DNA of 64,000 nt from Actinocrinis sp035605935 (GTDB taxonomy: Bacteria > Actinomycetota > Actinomycetes > Streptomycetales > Catenulisporaceae), in assembly GCF_035605935.1 (NCBI RefSeq), contig NZ_DATNGK010000153.1:1-64000 (forward strand), read 5' to 3'. A program made the position numbers and the translations under genes. Each line of letters begins with the position of its first letter. Position 1 is the stretch's first letter. The notes under the pieces are model-generated. The model was not told the origin of the DNA. It did not search any database and was given only the letters and a program-made list of their open reading frames with translations. Below are positions 43,265-50,675 of this stretch, piece after piece.

Positions 43265-45460
43265 TCACGCCTTACCGATCAGCGCCTTGGCCGAGGAGAT
43301 CAGGGCCGGCGCGCTGTTGTGTCCCGATCCCTGGATCCCGTGCGGCGCGAGCGCGGCGTGCGCGTACGGTGAGAACCCACCGTCGAAGAACTGGCCGTTG
43401 ATCAGCTGGTTCATCTGCGCCGCGATCGCATCACGCTGCTGCCCGAGCGCCGCGAGCTGCGCGTCGGTCTGCAGATAAGTCGCGTCGCCCGGCGAGCTGG
43501 ACTCGATCGCCGCGGTCGCCTTCTTCAGCGTCGCCGTGGCGAACTCGCCCACTGAGGCGTTCAGCTGCTTATACACAGCGGACAGCGCCTCGTACAGCGG
43601 CAGTGCGCGCTGCACCGAGCGCGGCAGCGCCTGCGGCTTGAGGAAGCCGATCAGCGGAACGCCGTCGTAAGCGTAATCGTCGCTAAGCCCGAGCAGCGCC
43701 ATCATCGTCGGCCGGATGTCCGTGTGGTCAGACCACACCGCGTTGGTCACGCCGAGGTGCTTAACGCCGGGTCCGACCAGGCCGAGCCAGGTGGTGTTGA
43801 TGTCGGGGGAGAAGTCGCCGTGGTTCCACGCGAACGCCGCCTCCGCCTGCACGCACGGCGAGTTGCAGTTCGCCGCGGCGCCGTAGACGAAGTAGTCCGG
43901 ATCGGCGAACTCGGTCACCGTCGGCGTGCGCAGCGGATCGCCGCTGACCATGTGCAAGATATTCATCTCGGTCTGATCGGCCAGGTAGTTGGCGATCGGG
44001 GCGGTCGTGCCGGTGTACGGGTTGGTCGCGGTGACCGCGGCGACCGCCTTCTCGAAGGACCTGGTCGTCGGGTCGTTCTGCGCCGGGTTGCCGTTGAGGT
44101 AGTAGTTCGGCGCCGAGTCCGCGTGCACGCCGAACGGCGTCGTCGTGTTCTGCTGCGTCGCGAGCAGGCCCTTGATGTTCGCGTTGACCTCGCCGATCTG
44201 CGAGTACGTGCACGGGATCGTCACGCCGTCGCAGTTCGCCGGGCTCGGCTTGCTGCCGACGAAGTGGTCGTTCTCGTCGGAGGTGACCACGAACAGGGTG
44301 TTGCTCTTGTTGATCCCGTCCTTAGCCAGGCGGGTGAAGAACTGGCCGAACGCGGTGTCATACGACTTGAGCGCCGCGACATAACCGGCCTCGCCGGGCC
44401 CGTATGCGCTGACGGTGTTGTGGTTGTCGTGCGCGTCGGAGATGTACGCGTACGTCACCGGGACGCCCGCTTCCTGCATCTGCGCGACGTAGCCGAGGCT
44501 GTTGGCCGCGGTCATGCCGTCGAAGCCCGGGAAGCCCTTGACGCCGTTCGCATCGGTGATCGGAGTGCTGCCGTCCACCTGGGTGACCGGTCCGTTCGGC
44601 GAGATCGCCGGGTTGGTGTACTTCGCACCGAACAGGCCCTGGTAGCCGGTGTAACCGCCGGGCTCATCGGGCAGCACGTCGGGCTTGGCGTTCGGCGAGC
44701 CGGCGCACAGCGTCGAGTCCTTGGCGCAGTGCACGCCGATGCCGACGAAGTCGGTGAAGGCCAGGCTGGGGTTCGCCTTCAGCTCCGCGGCCTCGGCCGA
44801 GTTGGCGCCGAACACCTTCGGGATGTCGATGTTCGTGTTCTCCAGGATGGTGTTCGCCGTCGACACCGCGCCGAAGTCGCAGCCGGCCCTGGTGTAGCCG
44901 ACCCAAGGCGCCGGGGTGTTCTTGCCGCTCTGGGTGACCATCTCAGGCGCCGTGTCGGTCGGCGTCGGAGTGGAGGAGTCGGCGACGCCGTCGGTCCAGT
45001 AGGCGAAGGACGCGGCCGAGTTCGTGGTGCCGTTCGGGTTGTAGTACCGGAACGAGTTGGAGACCGGCTGGCCGTGGTTCGAGCCGTACAGGCCGGTGAT
45101 CGAGGTGAGGATGTCGTTGCCGGTGTGCGCGATCAGCGGCGTGTGGTGGTTCGAGTCCATCGTGCCGTTAGCGGTGAGGAAGTTCAGCAGGTTCGGCATC
45201 TGCTCCAGGTCGCTGGGCACGTTCGGGTTGTCCCTGGTCAGGTGCACATTGTCGAACTGAAGGTAGATCACGTGCTTGGTCGCGCTGCCCGGCTGGCTCA
45301 GTAGGCAGCCCGGATCGGCGCTGGCCGCGGCCTTGCCCGATTTGACCGCGCCCGCCGTGGTTCCCGCCTGCGCGGCCGCGGCCGAGGTGCCCGCGACCAG
45401 CGCCACCGCGATCAGCGGTACGAGGCCGCGCACACGGCCCCGCTTTCCCGTGCTTTCCAT
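43265..45460 (-). CDS. Secreted alkaline-phosphatase-superfamily phosphoesterase
   Basis: This 731-residue protein has a Sec-type signal peptide (VPLIAVALVAGTSAAAAQAG). It carries hallmarks of the alkaline phosphatase/sulfatase superfamily: YLQFDNVHLTRDNP near the mature N terminus, VVTSDENDHF, WNHGDFSPDINTTWLGLVGPG and WSDHTDIRPTMMALLGL. The conserved D, H and DH pairs fit two-metal phosphoryl or sulfuryl ester hydrolysis outside the cell. The expected nucleophile may be in TANGTMDSNHHTPL. The substrate is unknown. It is convergent with the whiB7 unit. Confidence 0.83.
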   Translation of the reverse strand: MESTGKRGRVRGLVPLIAVALVAGTSAAAAQAGTTAGAVKSGKAAASADPGCLLSQPGSATKHVIYLQFDNVHLTRDNPNVPSDLEQMPNLLNFLTANGTMDSNHHTPLIAHTGNDILTSITGLYGSNHGQPVSNSFRYYNPNGTTNSAASFAYWTDGVADSSTPTPTDTAPEMVTQSGKNTPAPWVGYTRAGCDFGAVSTANTILENTNIDIPKVFGANSAEAAELKANPSLAFTDFVGIGVHCAKDSTLCAGSPNAKPDVLPDEPGGYTGYQGLFGAKYTNPAISPNGPVTQVDGSTPITDANGVKGFPGFDGMTAANSLGYVAQMQEAGVPVTYAYISDAHDNHNTVSAYGPGEAGYVAALKSYDTAFGQFFTRLAKDGINKSNTLFVVTSDENDHFVGSKPSPANCDGVTIPCTYSQIGEVNANIKGLLATQQNTTTPFGVHADSAPNYYLNGNPAQNDPTTRSFEKAVAAVTATNPYTGTTAPIANYLADQTEMNILHMVSGDPLRTPTVTEFADPDYFVYGAAANCNSPCVQAEAAFAWNHGDFSPDINTTWLGLVGPGVKHLGVTNAVWSDHTDIRPTMMALLGLSDDYAYDGVPLIGFLKPQALPRSVQRALPLYEALSAVYKQLNASVGEFATATLKKATAAIESSSPGDATYLQTDAQLAALGQQRDAIAAQMNQLINGQFFDGGFSPYAHAALAPHGIQGSGHNSAPALISSAKALIGKA

Positions 45461-45701
45461 CCGATTCCCTCTCCCAAGGTCGAGACTTCAGCATCCTGAT
45501 GCTCGAGGCGACCGCTGCGCGGCCAGATACGACCTAAGCGCAGCCGGGCCGCATTGTCATCGGTGAAATCCCTCAAACTCGAGTGATTTTCCGGCGGCAG
45601 GGGTCGGAGGATCGCACCTTTATCGCAGAAGGCTGCTGGTGGCGGGCCTGGTACCGGCAAATCTCGGCGACGCGCGCCCCATCGGGCGCTAGCATCGAGC
45701 C

Positions 45702-46202
45702 ATGATCCCGGTCACCGAGAAGGAACTGCGCGAGTCCTTCGTGAACTGCTCGAAGGGGGAGGCGGCCAGGATCAACCCGCCGGCCGGTCTGCCCAGGCTG
45801 CCGTGGCAGGATCTCGACTTCCTCGGCTGGCGCGACCCGAAGGCCCCGGATCGCGGCTACCTGGTCGCCGAGTACCGCGACCGGCTGGTCGGCTTGACCA
45901 TGCGGGTGCCGACAGGTGTACGCCGGGCCCTGGTGAAGACGACGGTCTGCTCGATCTGCGTGACCGCGCATCCCGGCTCGGGCGTCTCGCTCTTCGCCGC
46001 CCCGAAGGCCGGCCCCAGCGGGCGGCAGGGCAACACGGTCGGTACGTATATCTGCGCTGACCTGGCCTGCCCGCTGTACGTGCGCGGCAAGAAGATGTCT
46101 GATCTCGGTTCGCGCTTCGAGGAATCGATGACGCTGGACGAGCAGGTGGCCCGCACGATGCTGAACCTTGAGCAGTTCCTCGACCAGGTCTTCAAGCCCT
46201 AA
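45702..46202 (+). CDS. FBP-domain (FusB-like, EF-G-binding) zinc protein
   Basis: This 166-residue protein resembles FusB-type EF-G-binding proteins. A helical N-terminal part (TEKELRESFVNCSKGEAARI) is followed by a treble-clef zinc finger with CSICVTAHPGSGVSLFA and TYICADLACPLYVRG. FusB proteins free EF-G from fusidic-acid-stalled ribosomes; many chromosomal relatives have unknown roles. Its position 3 kb from whiB7 suggests a place in the ribosome-stress response, which is inference. Confidence 0.8.
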   Translation: MIPVTEKELRESFVNCSKGEAARINPPAGLPRLPWQDLDFLGWRDPKAPDRGYLVAEYRDRLVGLTMRVPTGVRRALVKTTVCSICVTAHPGSGVSLFAAPKAGPSGRQGNTVGTYICADLACPLYVRGKKMSDLGSRFEESMTLDEQVARTMLNLEQFLDQVFKP

Positions 46203-46245
46203 GGAGCCGAGCAGCCAGCCGGATCCGGGCAGTTAGGGCGAGCCC

Positions 46246-47610
46246 TTAGTTGAACCCCGGCAGCCAGGCGTTCAGTTCGCCCCGCACCGGGACGGTCGCG
46301 CCGAGCTGGCACAGGATGCCGAGGCCGCCCATAGTGACCCGGTGAATGAGCAGATACGACGGCGGCAGGTTGAGCCTGCGGCCGAGCGAAGCGGCCGGGT
46401 TCTTGCCGTTAGCGAGATGCGCGGCCTGTTCGCGCAACCATTCGCGGCTGAAGGAGAACTGCGGTTCGCGCAGCGGCTCGATCAGCGGGGCGAGATAGTC
46501 GAGCACTGCCTGCGGATCGAGCTCGGTGCCCGGCTTGAGGAAGCCCTCCGCGCGCAACGTGTGCGCCACCTCTTCGGCATTCCCGGCCAGCGCGCCCCGC
46601 AGCGCCACCCCGATCGCCTCGGGCATCCCGTTCGGCAGCCGGTTGACCGCGCCGAAGTCCAGCACGCCGAGTCGCCACTGTTGCGGGTCATCGGGGTCCA
46701 CATCGGCGATGTCCGCGCCCGGCTCGGCCGGCAGCAGCCGGAAGTTGCCCGGGTGCGGGTCTGCGTGAAGCAAACCGACGCGTTGCGGACCTGAATAGAG
46801 GAACCGGACAAGCAGCGTGCCCGCGCGGTCGCGTTGCGCCTGCGTCCCGGAGGCGATCACAGAGGCCAGCGGGATACCAGGCAGCCACTCGGTGACCAGG
46901 ATCGTGCCCGCCTGCTCGACCACGTCCGGCACCGTGATGTCCGGGTCGTCGGCGTAGCCCTTCGCGTAGTTCGACTGGGCCTCGGCCTCCGCCGCGTAGT
47001 CCAGTTCCTCGGCGATCCGCGCGCGCAGTTCCGTGATCAGCGGCTTCACTTCGATCCCGGGCACCAGCAGGCTGAACAGCCGGGAGACTCGGGCCAGCTG
47101 GTTGAGGTCGCCGAGCAGCGCCTTGCCCGCACCCGGGTACTGGATCTTCACCGCGACGTCACGGCCGTCCTGCCACACCGCGCGGTGTACCTGGCCGATC
47201 GAGGCGGCGGCGGCCGGCTTGTCATCGAAGGAGACGAACTTCTCCCGCCAATGCGGCCCGAAGGCCGCGGCCAGGGACTTGTGGACCGAGGCCGCGGGCA
47301 AGGCGGGCGCGCTCTCCTGAAGCCCCGTCAGCGCCGCGCGATAAGGCCTGGCCAGCTCATCCGGCAGCGCCGCCTCGAATACCGAGAGCGCCTGGCCGAA
47401 CTTCATCGCCCCGCCCTTGAGCTCGCCCAGCACCCGGAAGAGCTGCTCGGCGGTGCGCTGCTGCACCTCGGTGAGCACCGCGGCAGCAGGTGCCCCGCCC
47501 AGCCGCTTGCCCAAGCCCACGGTGGCCCGGCCGGCCAGGCCGAGCGGCAGCGTCGCCAGCTTGGCGGTACGGGCTACTGCGTTGCGCGGCACGTCACTCA
47601 CATGGTCCAT
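46246..47610 (-). CDS. ABC1/UbiB-family atypical kinase
   Basis: This 454-residue ABC1 (AarF/UbiB) protein has the KxGQ-type motif GGAMKFGQALS, the A-rich loop AAASIGQVHRAVW in place of a glycine loop, VAVKIQYPG, HADPHPGNF (catalytic) and LDFGAVNRL (metal). The position near whiB7 matches Rv3197. Members are ATPases or kinases linked to lipid or quinone metabolism, and the mycobacterial protein has been implicated in intrinsic drug resistance. ATG 47610 or GTG 47601 overlap the upstream gene's stop. Confidence 0.92.
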   Translation of the reverse strand: MDHVSDVPRNAVARTAKLATLPLGLAGRATVGLGKRLGGAPAAAVLTEVQQRTAEQLFRVLGELKGGAMKFGQALSVFEAALPDELARPYRAALTGLQESAPALPAASVHKSLAAAFGPHWREKFVSFDDKPAAAASIGQVHRAVWQDGRDVAVKIQYPGAGKALLGDLNQLARVSRLFSLLVPGIEVKPLITELRARIAEELDYAAEAEAQSNYAKGYADDPDITVPDVVEQAGTILVTEWLPGIPLASVIASGTQAQRDRAGTLLVRFLYSGPQRVGLLHADPHPGNFRLLPAEPGADIADVDPDDPQQWRLGVLDFGAVNRLPNGMPEAIGVALRGALAGNAEEVAHTLRAEGFLKPGTELDPQAVLDYLAPLIEPLREPQFSFSREWLREQAAHLANGKNPAASLGRRLNLPPSYLLIHRVTMGGLGILCQLGATVPVRGELNAWLPGFN

Positions 47611-48719
47611 TCTGCCAGGCCGATCGTGGATAAAGGCGGTGCGGCCGCTTCGAAGAGACGCAGATCATCGTCGCCGAGATCGCTGGCCACACAGGCGCAC
47701 GCCGGGTGCTCGGCAACTGTGAACCGCTCCGGAAGCGCATATGGCAACGCAAAGGACCACACTGCCCCCACGCTCGGCGGCAGTTGCCCGTCGAGATAGG
47801 CGAGCGCGTGCAGCACCGTGTAGCTGGCGGCGAGCGCGGACAAGGTCGTGTCACAGGCCGGCCGTGCGGAGGCGCCCTCCACCGCGAGTCCGGCCTGAGT
47901 GCGTGGCCAGAGCGGATCGCGGTCGGCCACCGCGAGATCGCGACAGCGGCTACACGGCGTGCGCCGCGGTACGACGAGCGGCCCGAGTACCGCACGGTCT
48001 TCGCATACCTCGACGAGCAGATGCGGTACCAGACGTCGGCTCAGATCGAGCAGCAACTCGGTCGGCGGCCGCTCGCCAGGGGCGACGATGACCAAGTCCG
48101 CCGCGGTGCGCCGCGAGGCGAGCACGGTGTTCGCGGACGGAGCGAGAAGGCGGATTGCGCGGGCTACGGCGTCCTGGCGGCGGGTCCCGGCGTCTTCGTC
48201 GCGATAAGCGCCGGGTCCGGTGTCCTCGTGCCGGACTGCCGAACCGTCGACCGGAACGATGGTGCCGACCCCGGCCGCTGCCAGCCGCAGCGCCGTCTGT
48301 GCGCCAACTCGGCCAAGCCCGTGCACCGCCACCGAGAAGCCGCGCCGCCGCTCCAGGGCGCGCACGGCTCCGCCGGGCAGCCGATGGCGCAGCCCCAGGC
48401 CGCTGAGATCGGGATCGAGGCGGGCGCGTTCGCCGGGCGAGAGGGCGGCCAGTGCCGAGGTGTCGAGGGCCGCATCGTCGAGGCAGCCGTCCGCGGCCAG
48501 TCGGTCAAGCAGTTCCAGCGTGTCGCGGCGGGCTACGCCGATGCGTTCGGCGTATGCGAGCAGGGCTTCGATGTCGCGAGTGCCGTCCAGTGCGTCGATC
48601 ACGGCGCGAACCGTGGCCGTCATCCGGTAGCGATGGCTGGTGGCCGGACCCCGGCCGAGCTGAAGGGTGCGCTCGTCGTGCCAGATGCGGCTCAGCGCCG
48701 GCTTGAGGACCGGTCGCAT
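47598..48719 (-). CDS. ThiF-family E1-like protein with N-terminal recognition domain
   Basis: This ~373-residue protein has a ThiF/E1-like Rossmann region (VAVHGLGRVGAQTALRLAAA). Before it is an N-terminal domain (TVRAVIDALDGTRDIEALL...LLDRLAADGCLD) resembling PqqD/RRE-like or TOMM-type leader-binding modules. Cysteines in PCSRC and CAC can form a zinc site. The Rossmann glycine motif is GLGRVG, not GxGGxG, so adenylation capacity is uncertain. It overlaps the ABC1 kinase start. No peptide precursor gene was found nearby, so the substrate is unknown. Confidence 0.7.
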   Translation of the reverse strand: MRPVLKPALSRIWHDERTLQLGRGPATSHRYRMTATVRAVIDALDGTRDIEALLAYAERIGVARRDTLELLDRLAADGCLDDAALDTSALAALSPGERARLDPDLSGLGLRHRLPGGAVRALERRRGFSVAVHGLGRVGAQTALRLAAAGVGTIVPVDGSAVRHEDTGPGAYRDEDAGTRRQDAVARAIRLLAPSANTVLASRRTAADLVIVAPGERPPTELLLDLSRRLVPHLLVEVCEDRAVLGPLVVPRRTPCSRCRDLAVADRDPLWPRTQAGLAVEGASARPACDTTLSALAASYTVLHALAYLDGQLPPSVGAVWSFALPYALPERFTVAEHPACACVASDLGDDDLRLFEAAAPPLSTIGLAEWTM

Positions 48720-48860
48720 CGCGCTCAGGGCCCTCCGGGAATGTGGATCGTGAATTGTGGATCGAGAACTGTTCAACGCGGCTGCGATGTTCAACGCGGC
48801 TTCGCCGTGGCAGCGCCGGACGCCCAAGCGTCCGGCGCCTCTGCGCCGGCAGCCGCTCGA

Positions 48861-49019
48861 TCACGCCTTGCCGAGAATCCGGTTCACCTTGGTGCCGCAG
48901 GTCGGACAAGTGCCCTGCGCCATTCTGCGCCCCGAGTCGCTGATCTTGATCTCGCCGGTGAAGTGCCGCTTCTCCTTGCACTTCACGCAGTAAGCCTCGC
49001 CCGTGTACGTCTCGGCCAT
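48861..49019 (-). CDS. DUF5679-type zinc-ribbon microprotein
   Basis: This 52-residue protein has two CxxC knuckles (AYCVKCKEKRHF and GTCPTCGTKVNRI) forming a zinc ribbon. ATG 49019 follows AGGAGGG by 7 nt, strong support. It matches DUF5679 proteins, which are common in actinobacteria and have unknown function; nucleic-acid or ribosome binding is plausible. Confidence 0.85.
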   Translation of the reverse strand: MAETYTGEAYCVKCKEKRHFTGEIKISDSGRRMAQGTCPTCGTKVNRILGKA

Positions 49020-49648
49020 GGTCGGCCCTCCTGTTGTTCCTGACTCTTCGCGATGGACCGCGATCGTGCGCCCTGCTCCGCCGGGCTCGGCGGTCGGGCG
49101 ATAGGCCACCCTACGCGAGAGCACACACCGCACACGCATCGTGGCCCATGCGAGCGGCTGGAGCGCTAAGTGGTACCCACCTGAGGGTGATTAGTCACAC
49201 CGCGATGGGGTTTTGCAGCGGGATTGTGCAGCGGGGATTGATCACCCGCGCGACCGGAATCCGGCAGAGAACACGCCGCGGGGCCCCCAGGCGCACGCTC
49301 CACCGACCGGGGCTTTACGCCGCCGCGGCGGGAGCTGTTTTCCGAGAGCCCCGCATCCAGAGAGCGACGCTACGGGCTGGCGGGGCCGACCGTCAATCGG
49401 ATCCCACGGACGGCTGTGGATAACCCTGGGGACAACCTGGGGACAGTCCGGCGCGCCTTTGTGGACATCCTCGGTCTCCCTGTGGACAAACCTGTGGATC
49501 TGGTTGTCGCACCCCCGCTGACCAGCAGCGGCAAAAAATCTTGTGGAATTGACGAAAACCCGGTCTCCGACGGGCTGTGGACAAGTTTTCGGTCCGCTGG
49601 GCCCGCCGGGACGGGCCGAAAAGGCGTTCAGCCGCTAATTTGGTGGAC
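49020..49648. other. 629-bp intergenic region between divergent genes
   Basis: No credible gene lies here; the short overlapping frames lack coding character. The left half is unremarkable GC-rich DNA. The right half (49415-49584) carries the cluster of DnaA-box-like words, and AAAAAATCTTGTGG (49533-49546) is AT-richer than its surroundings. Confidence 0.6.
49415..49584. promoter_or_regulatory. Cluster of DnaA-box-like sites
   Basis: Perfect boxes in one orientation occur at 49415 (TGTGGATAA), 49481 (TGTGGACAA) and 49576 (TGTGGACAA). Near-matches are at 49427 (TGGGGACAA), 49438 (TGGGGACAG), 49460 (TGTGGACAT), 49493 (TGTGGATCT) and 49542 (TGTGGAATT). TTGTCCACA is the actinobacterial DnaA box. 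No dnaA or dnaN is nearby, so this is not a normal oriC. Confidence 0.6.
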
Positions 49649-50287
49649 ATGGCAGCGGACCACACCGACCGGCCGGCCGCCGGGTCCGGCGCCGCCGACC
49701 CGGCCGTCGAAGTGCGCCGTTCGCCGCGCCGCCGCCGTACCGTCTCCGCGTATCGCGAAGGTGACCGAACGGTCGTGCTGATCCCGGCGCAGATGTCCGC
49801 CGGGGAGGAGGAGCGCTGGGTTCGAGCGATGCTCGACCGGCTCGAACGCCGGGAGCGGCGTAGCGCACTGAATGAGCCGGAACTTGCCCGCCGCGCGATG
49901 GCGCTGTCTGCGCAGTACCTCGCCGGTCGCGCCCGGCCGGTCTCGGTGCGCTGGGTGAGCAACCAGGCCGCCCGCTGGGGCTCCTGTACTCCGGTCGACG
50001 GCACCATCCGGATCTCGGATCGCGTCCGTGGCCTGCCGGAATACGTCCTGGACTACGTGCTGCTGCATGAACTGGCGCATCTGCTGGTCCCCAACCACGG
50101 CGCTAAGTTCTGGGCGCTGCTGGACGCGTATCCCCGCACCGAACGCGCCCGCGGCTACCTCGAGGGCTATGCCCGCTCGGACGGGTCGGCCGACCGAGAC
50201 GGCGACGACCAGGACAGTGACGACTCAGACAGTGACGATCAAGACGACGACGCGAAGAACTCGGCGTCAGAGGAAGTCGAAGACTAG
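49649..50287 (+). CDS. YgjP/SprT-type zinc metallopeptidase (M48-like)
   Basis: This 212-residue protein has the YgjP (DUF45) catalytic motif HELAHLLVPNHGAKFW and the upstream VRWVSNQAARWGSCTPVDGTIRISDRV block. These proteins are soluble minigluzincin-like peptidases, often beside restriction genes, though none is here. The C-terminal ~35 residues are an Asp/Ser-rich acidic tail. The ATG at 49649 is taken as start; GTG 49643 is in frame too. Substrates unknown. Confidence 0.85.
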   Translation: MAADHTDRPAAGSGAADPAVEVRRSPRRRRTVSAYREGDRTVVLIPAQMSAGEEERWVRAMLDRLERRERRSALNEPELARRAMALSAQYLAGRARPVSVRWVSNQAARWGSCTPVDGTIRISDRVRGLPEYVLDYVLLHELAHLLVPNHGAKFWALLDAYPRTERARGYLEGYARSDGSADRDGDDQDSDDSDSDDQDDDAKNSASEEVED

Positions 50288-50290
50288 CCA

Positions 50291-50336
50291 CGTGGGGCGG
50301 GTCCGACGGTGAAGAACCGGTCGGACCCGCCCCACG
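50291..50336 (+). terminator. Strong hairpin after metallopeptidase gene
   Basis: A 17-bp perfect stem (50291-50307 with 50320-50336) and a 12-nt loop lie just past the stop codon. There is no T-tract, as is common in high-GC actinobacteria. Confidence 0.7.
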
Positions 50337-50412
50337 GTGAACTACAGGCCAGGTAGCCAAGTTGCTAGGCCGCTTGTGCCCGCGGCGATCGGGCGCACGC
50401 AATGCCTCAGCC

Positions 50413-50598
50413 TTAGCGACCCTTCGCCGCGTCCTTCACGTTGTCGCCAGCCTTCTTCAGCGAACCCGCGGTCTTGTCCTTCTTGCCTTCGAGTTCGGTG
50501 CTGCGGTCTCCTGCGGCCCGGCCGACCTTCTCCTTGACCTTGCCCTTGACCTTCTGCGCCTGGTGGCCGGCCTTGTCAGCCATGTCGTCGGCGGTCAT
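50413..50598 (-). CDS. CsbD-family stress protein
   Basis: This 61-residue, highly charged helical protein (KAGHQAQKVKGKVKEKVGRA; GKKDKTAGSLKKAGDNVKDA) matches CsbD, a general stress protein of unknown mechanism. The start codon ATG 50598 directly follows GGAG with AAGGGA further upstream. It lies downstream of the CHAT gene on the same strand, separated by a hairpin, so readthrough or separate expression are both possible. Confidence 0.85.
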   Translation of the reverse strand: MTADDMADKAGHQAQKVKGKVKEKVGRAAGDRSTELEGKKDKTAGSLKKAGDNVKDAAKGR

Positions 50599-50615
50599 CT
50601 CCGGTCCGTCCCTTC

Positions 50616-50637
50616 TTGCTCGACTTCAGTCGAGCAA
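50616..50637. terminator. Hairpin between CHAT and csbD genes
   Basis: TTGCTCGAC, loop TTCA and GTCGAGCAA form a perfect 9-bp stem 39 bp after the CHAT stop codon. It may end the CHAT operon or act in the csbD leader. Confidence 0.5.
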
Positions 50638-50675
50638 CCGGGTAACCGGGATCGGCCCAAGCATTCGGTCTCGCG

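Noticed and set aside
43724..45304. 526-residue frame antisense to the secreted phosphoesterase
   Set aside because: It is Arg/Val/Gly-rich with no recognisable domain, whereas the minus strand has a clear signal peptide and catalytic motifs.
47706..49043. 445-residue plus-strand frame across the ThiF and DUF5679 genes
   Set aside because: It runs antisense to two supported genes and shows no domain.
49415..49584. Chromosomal replication origin oriC
   Set aside because: Despite the DnaA boxes, neither dnaA, dnaN nor the usual origin neighbours are present, and no clear AT-rich unwinding region is seen.
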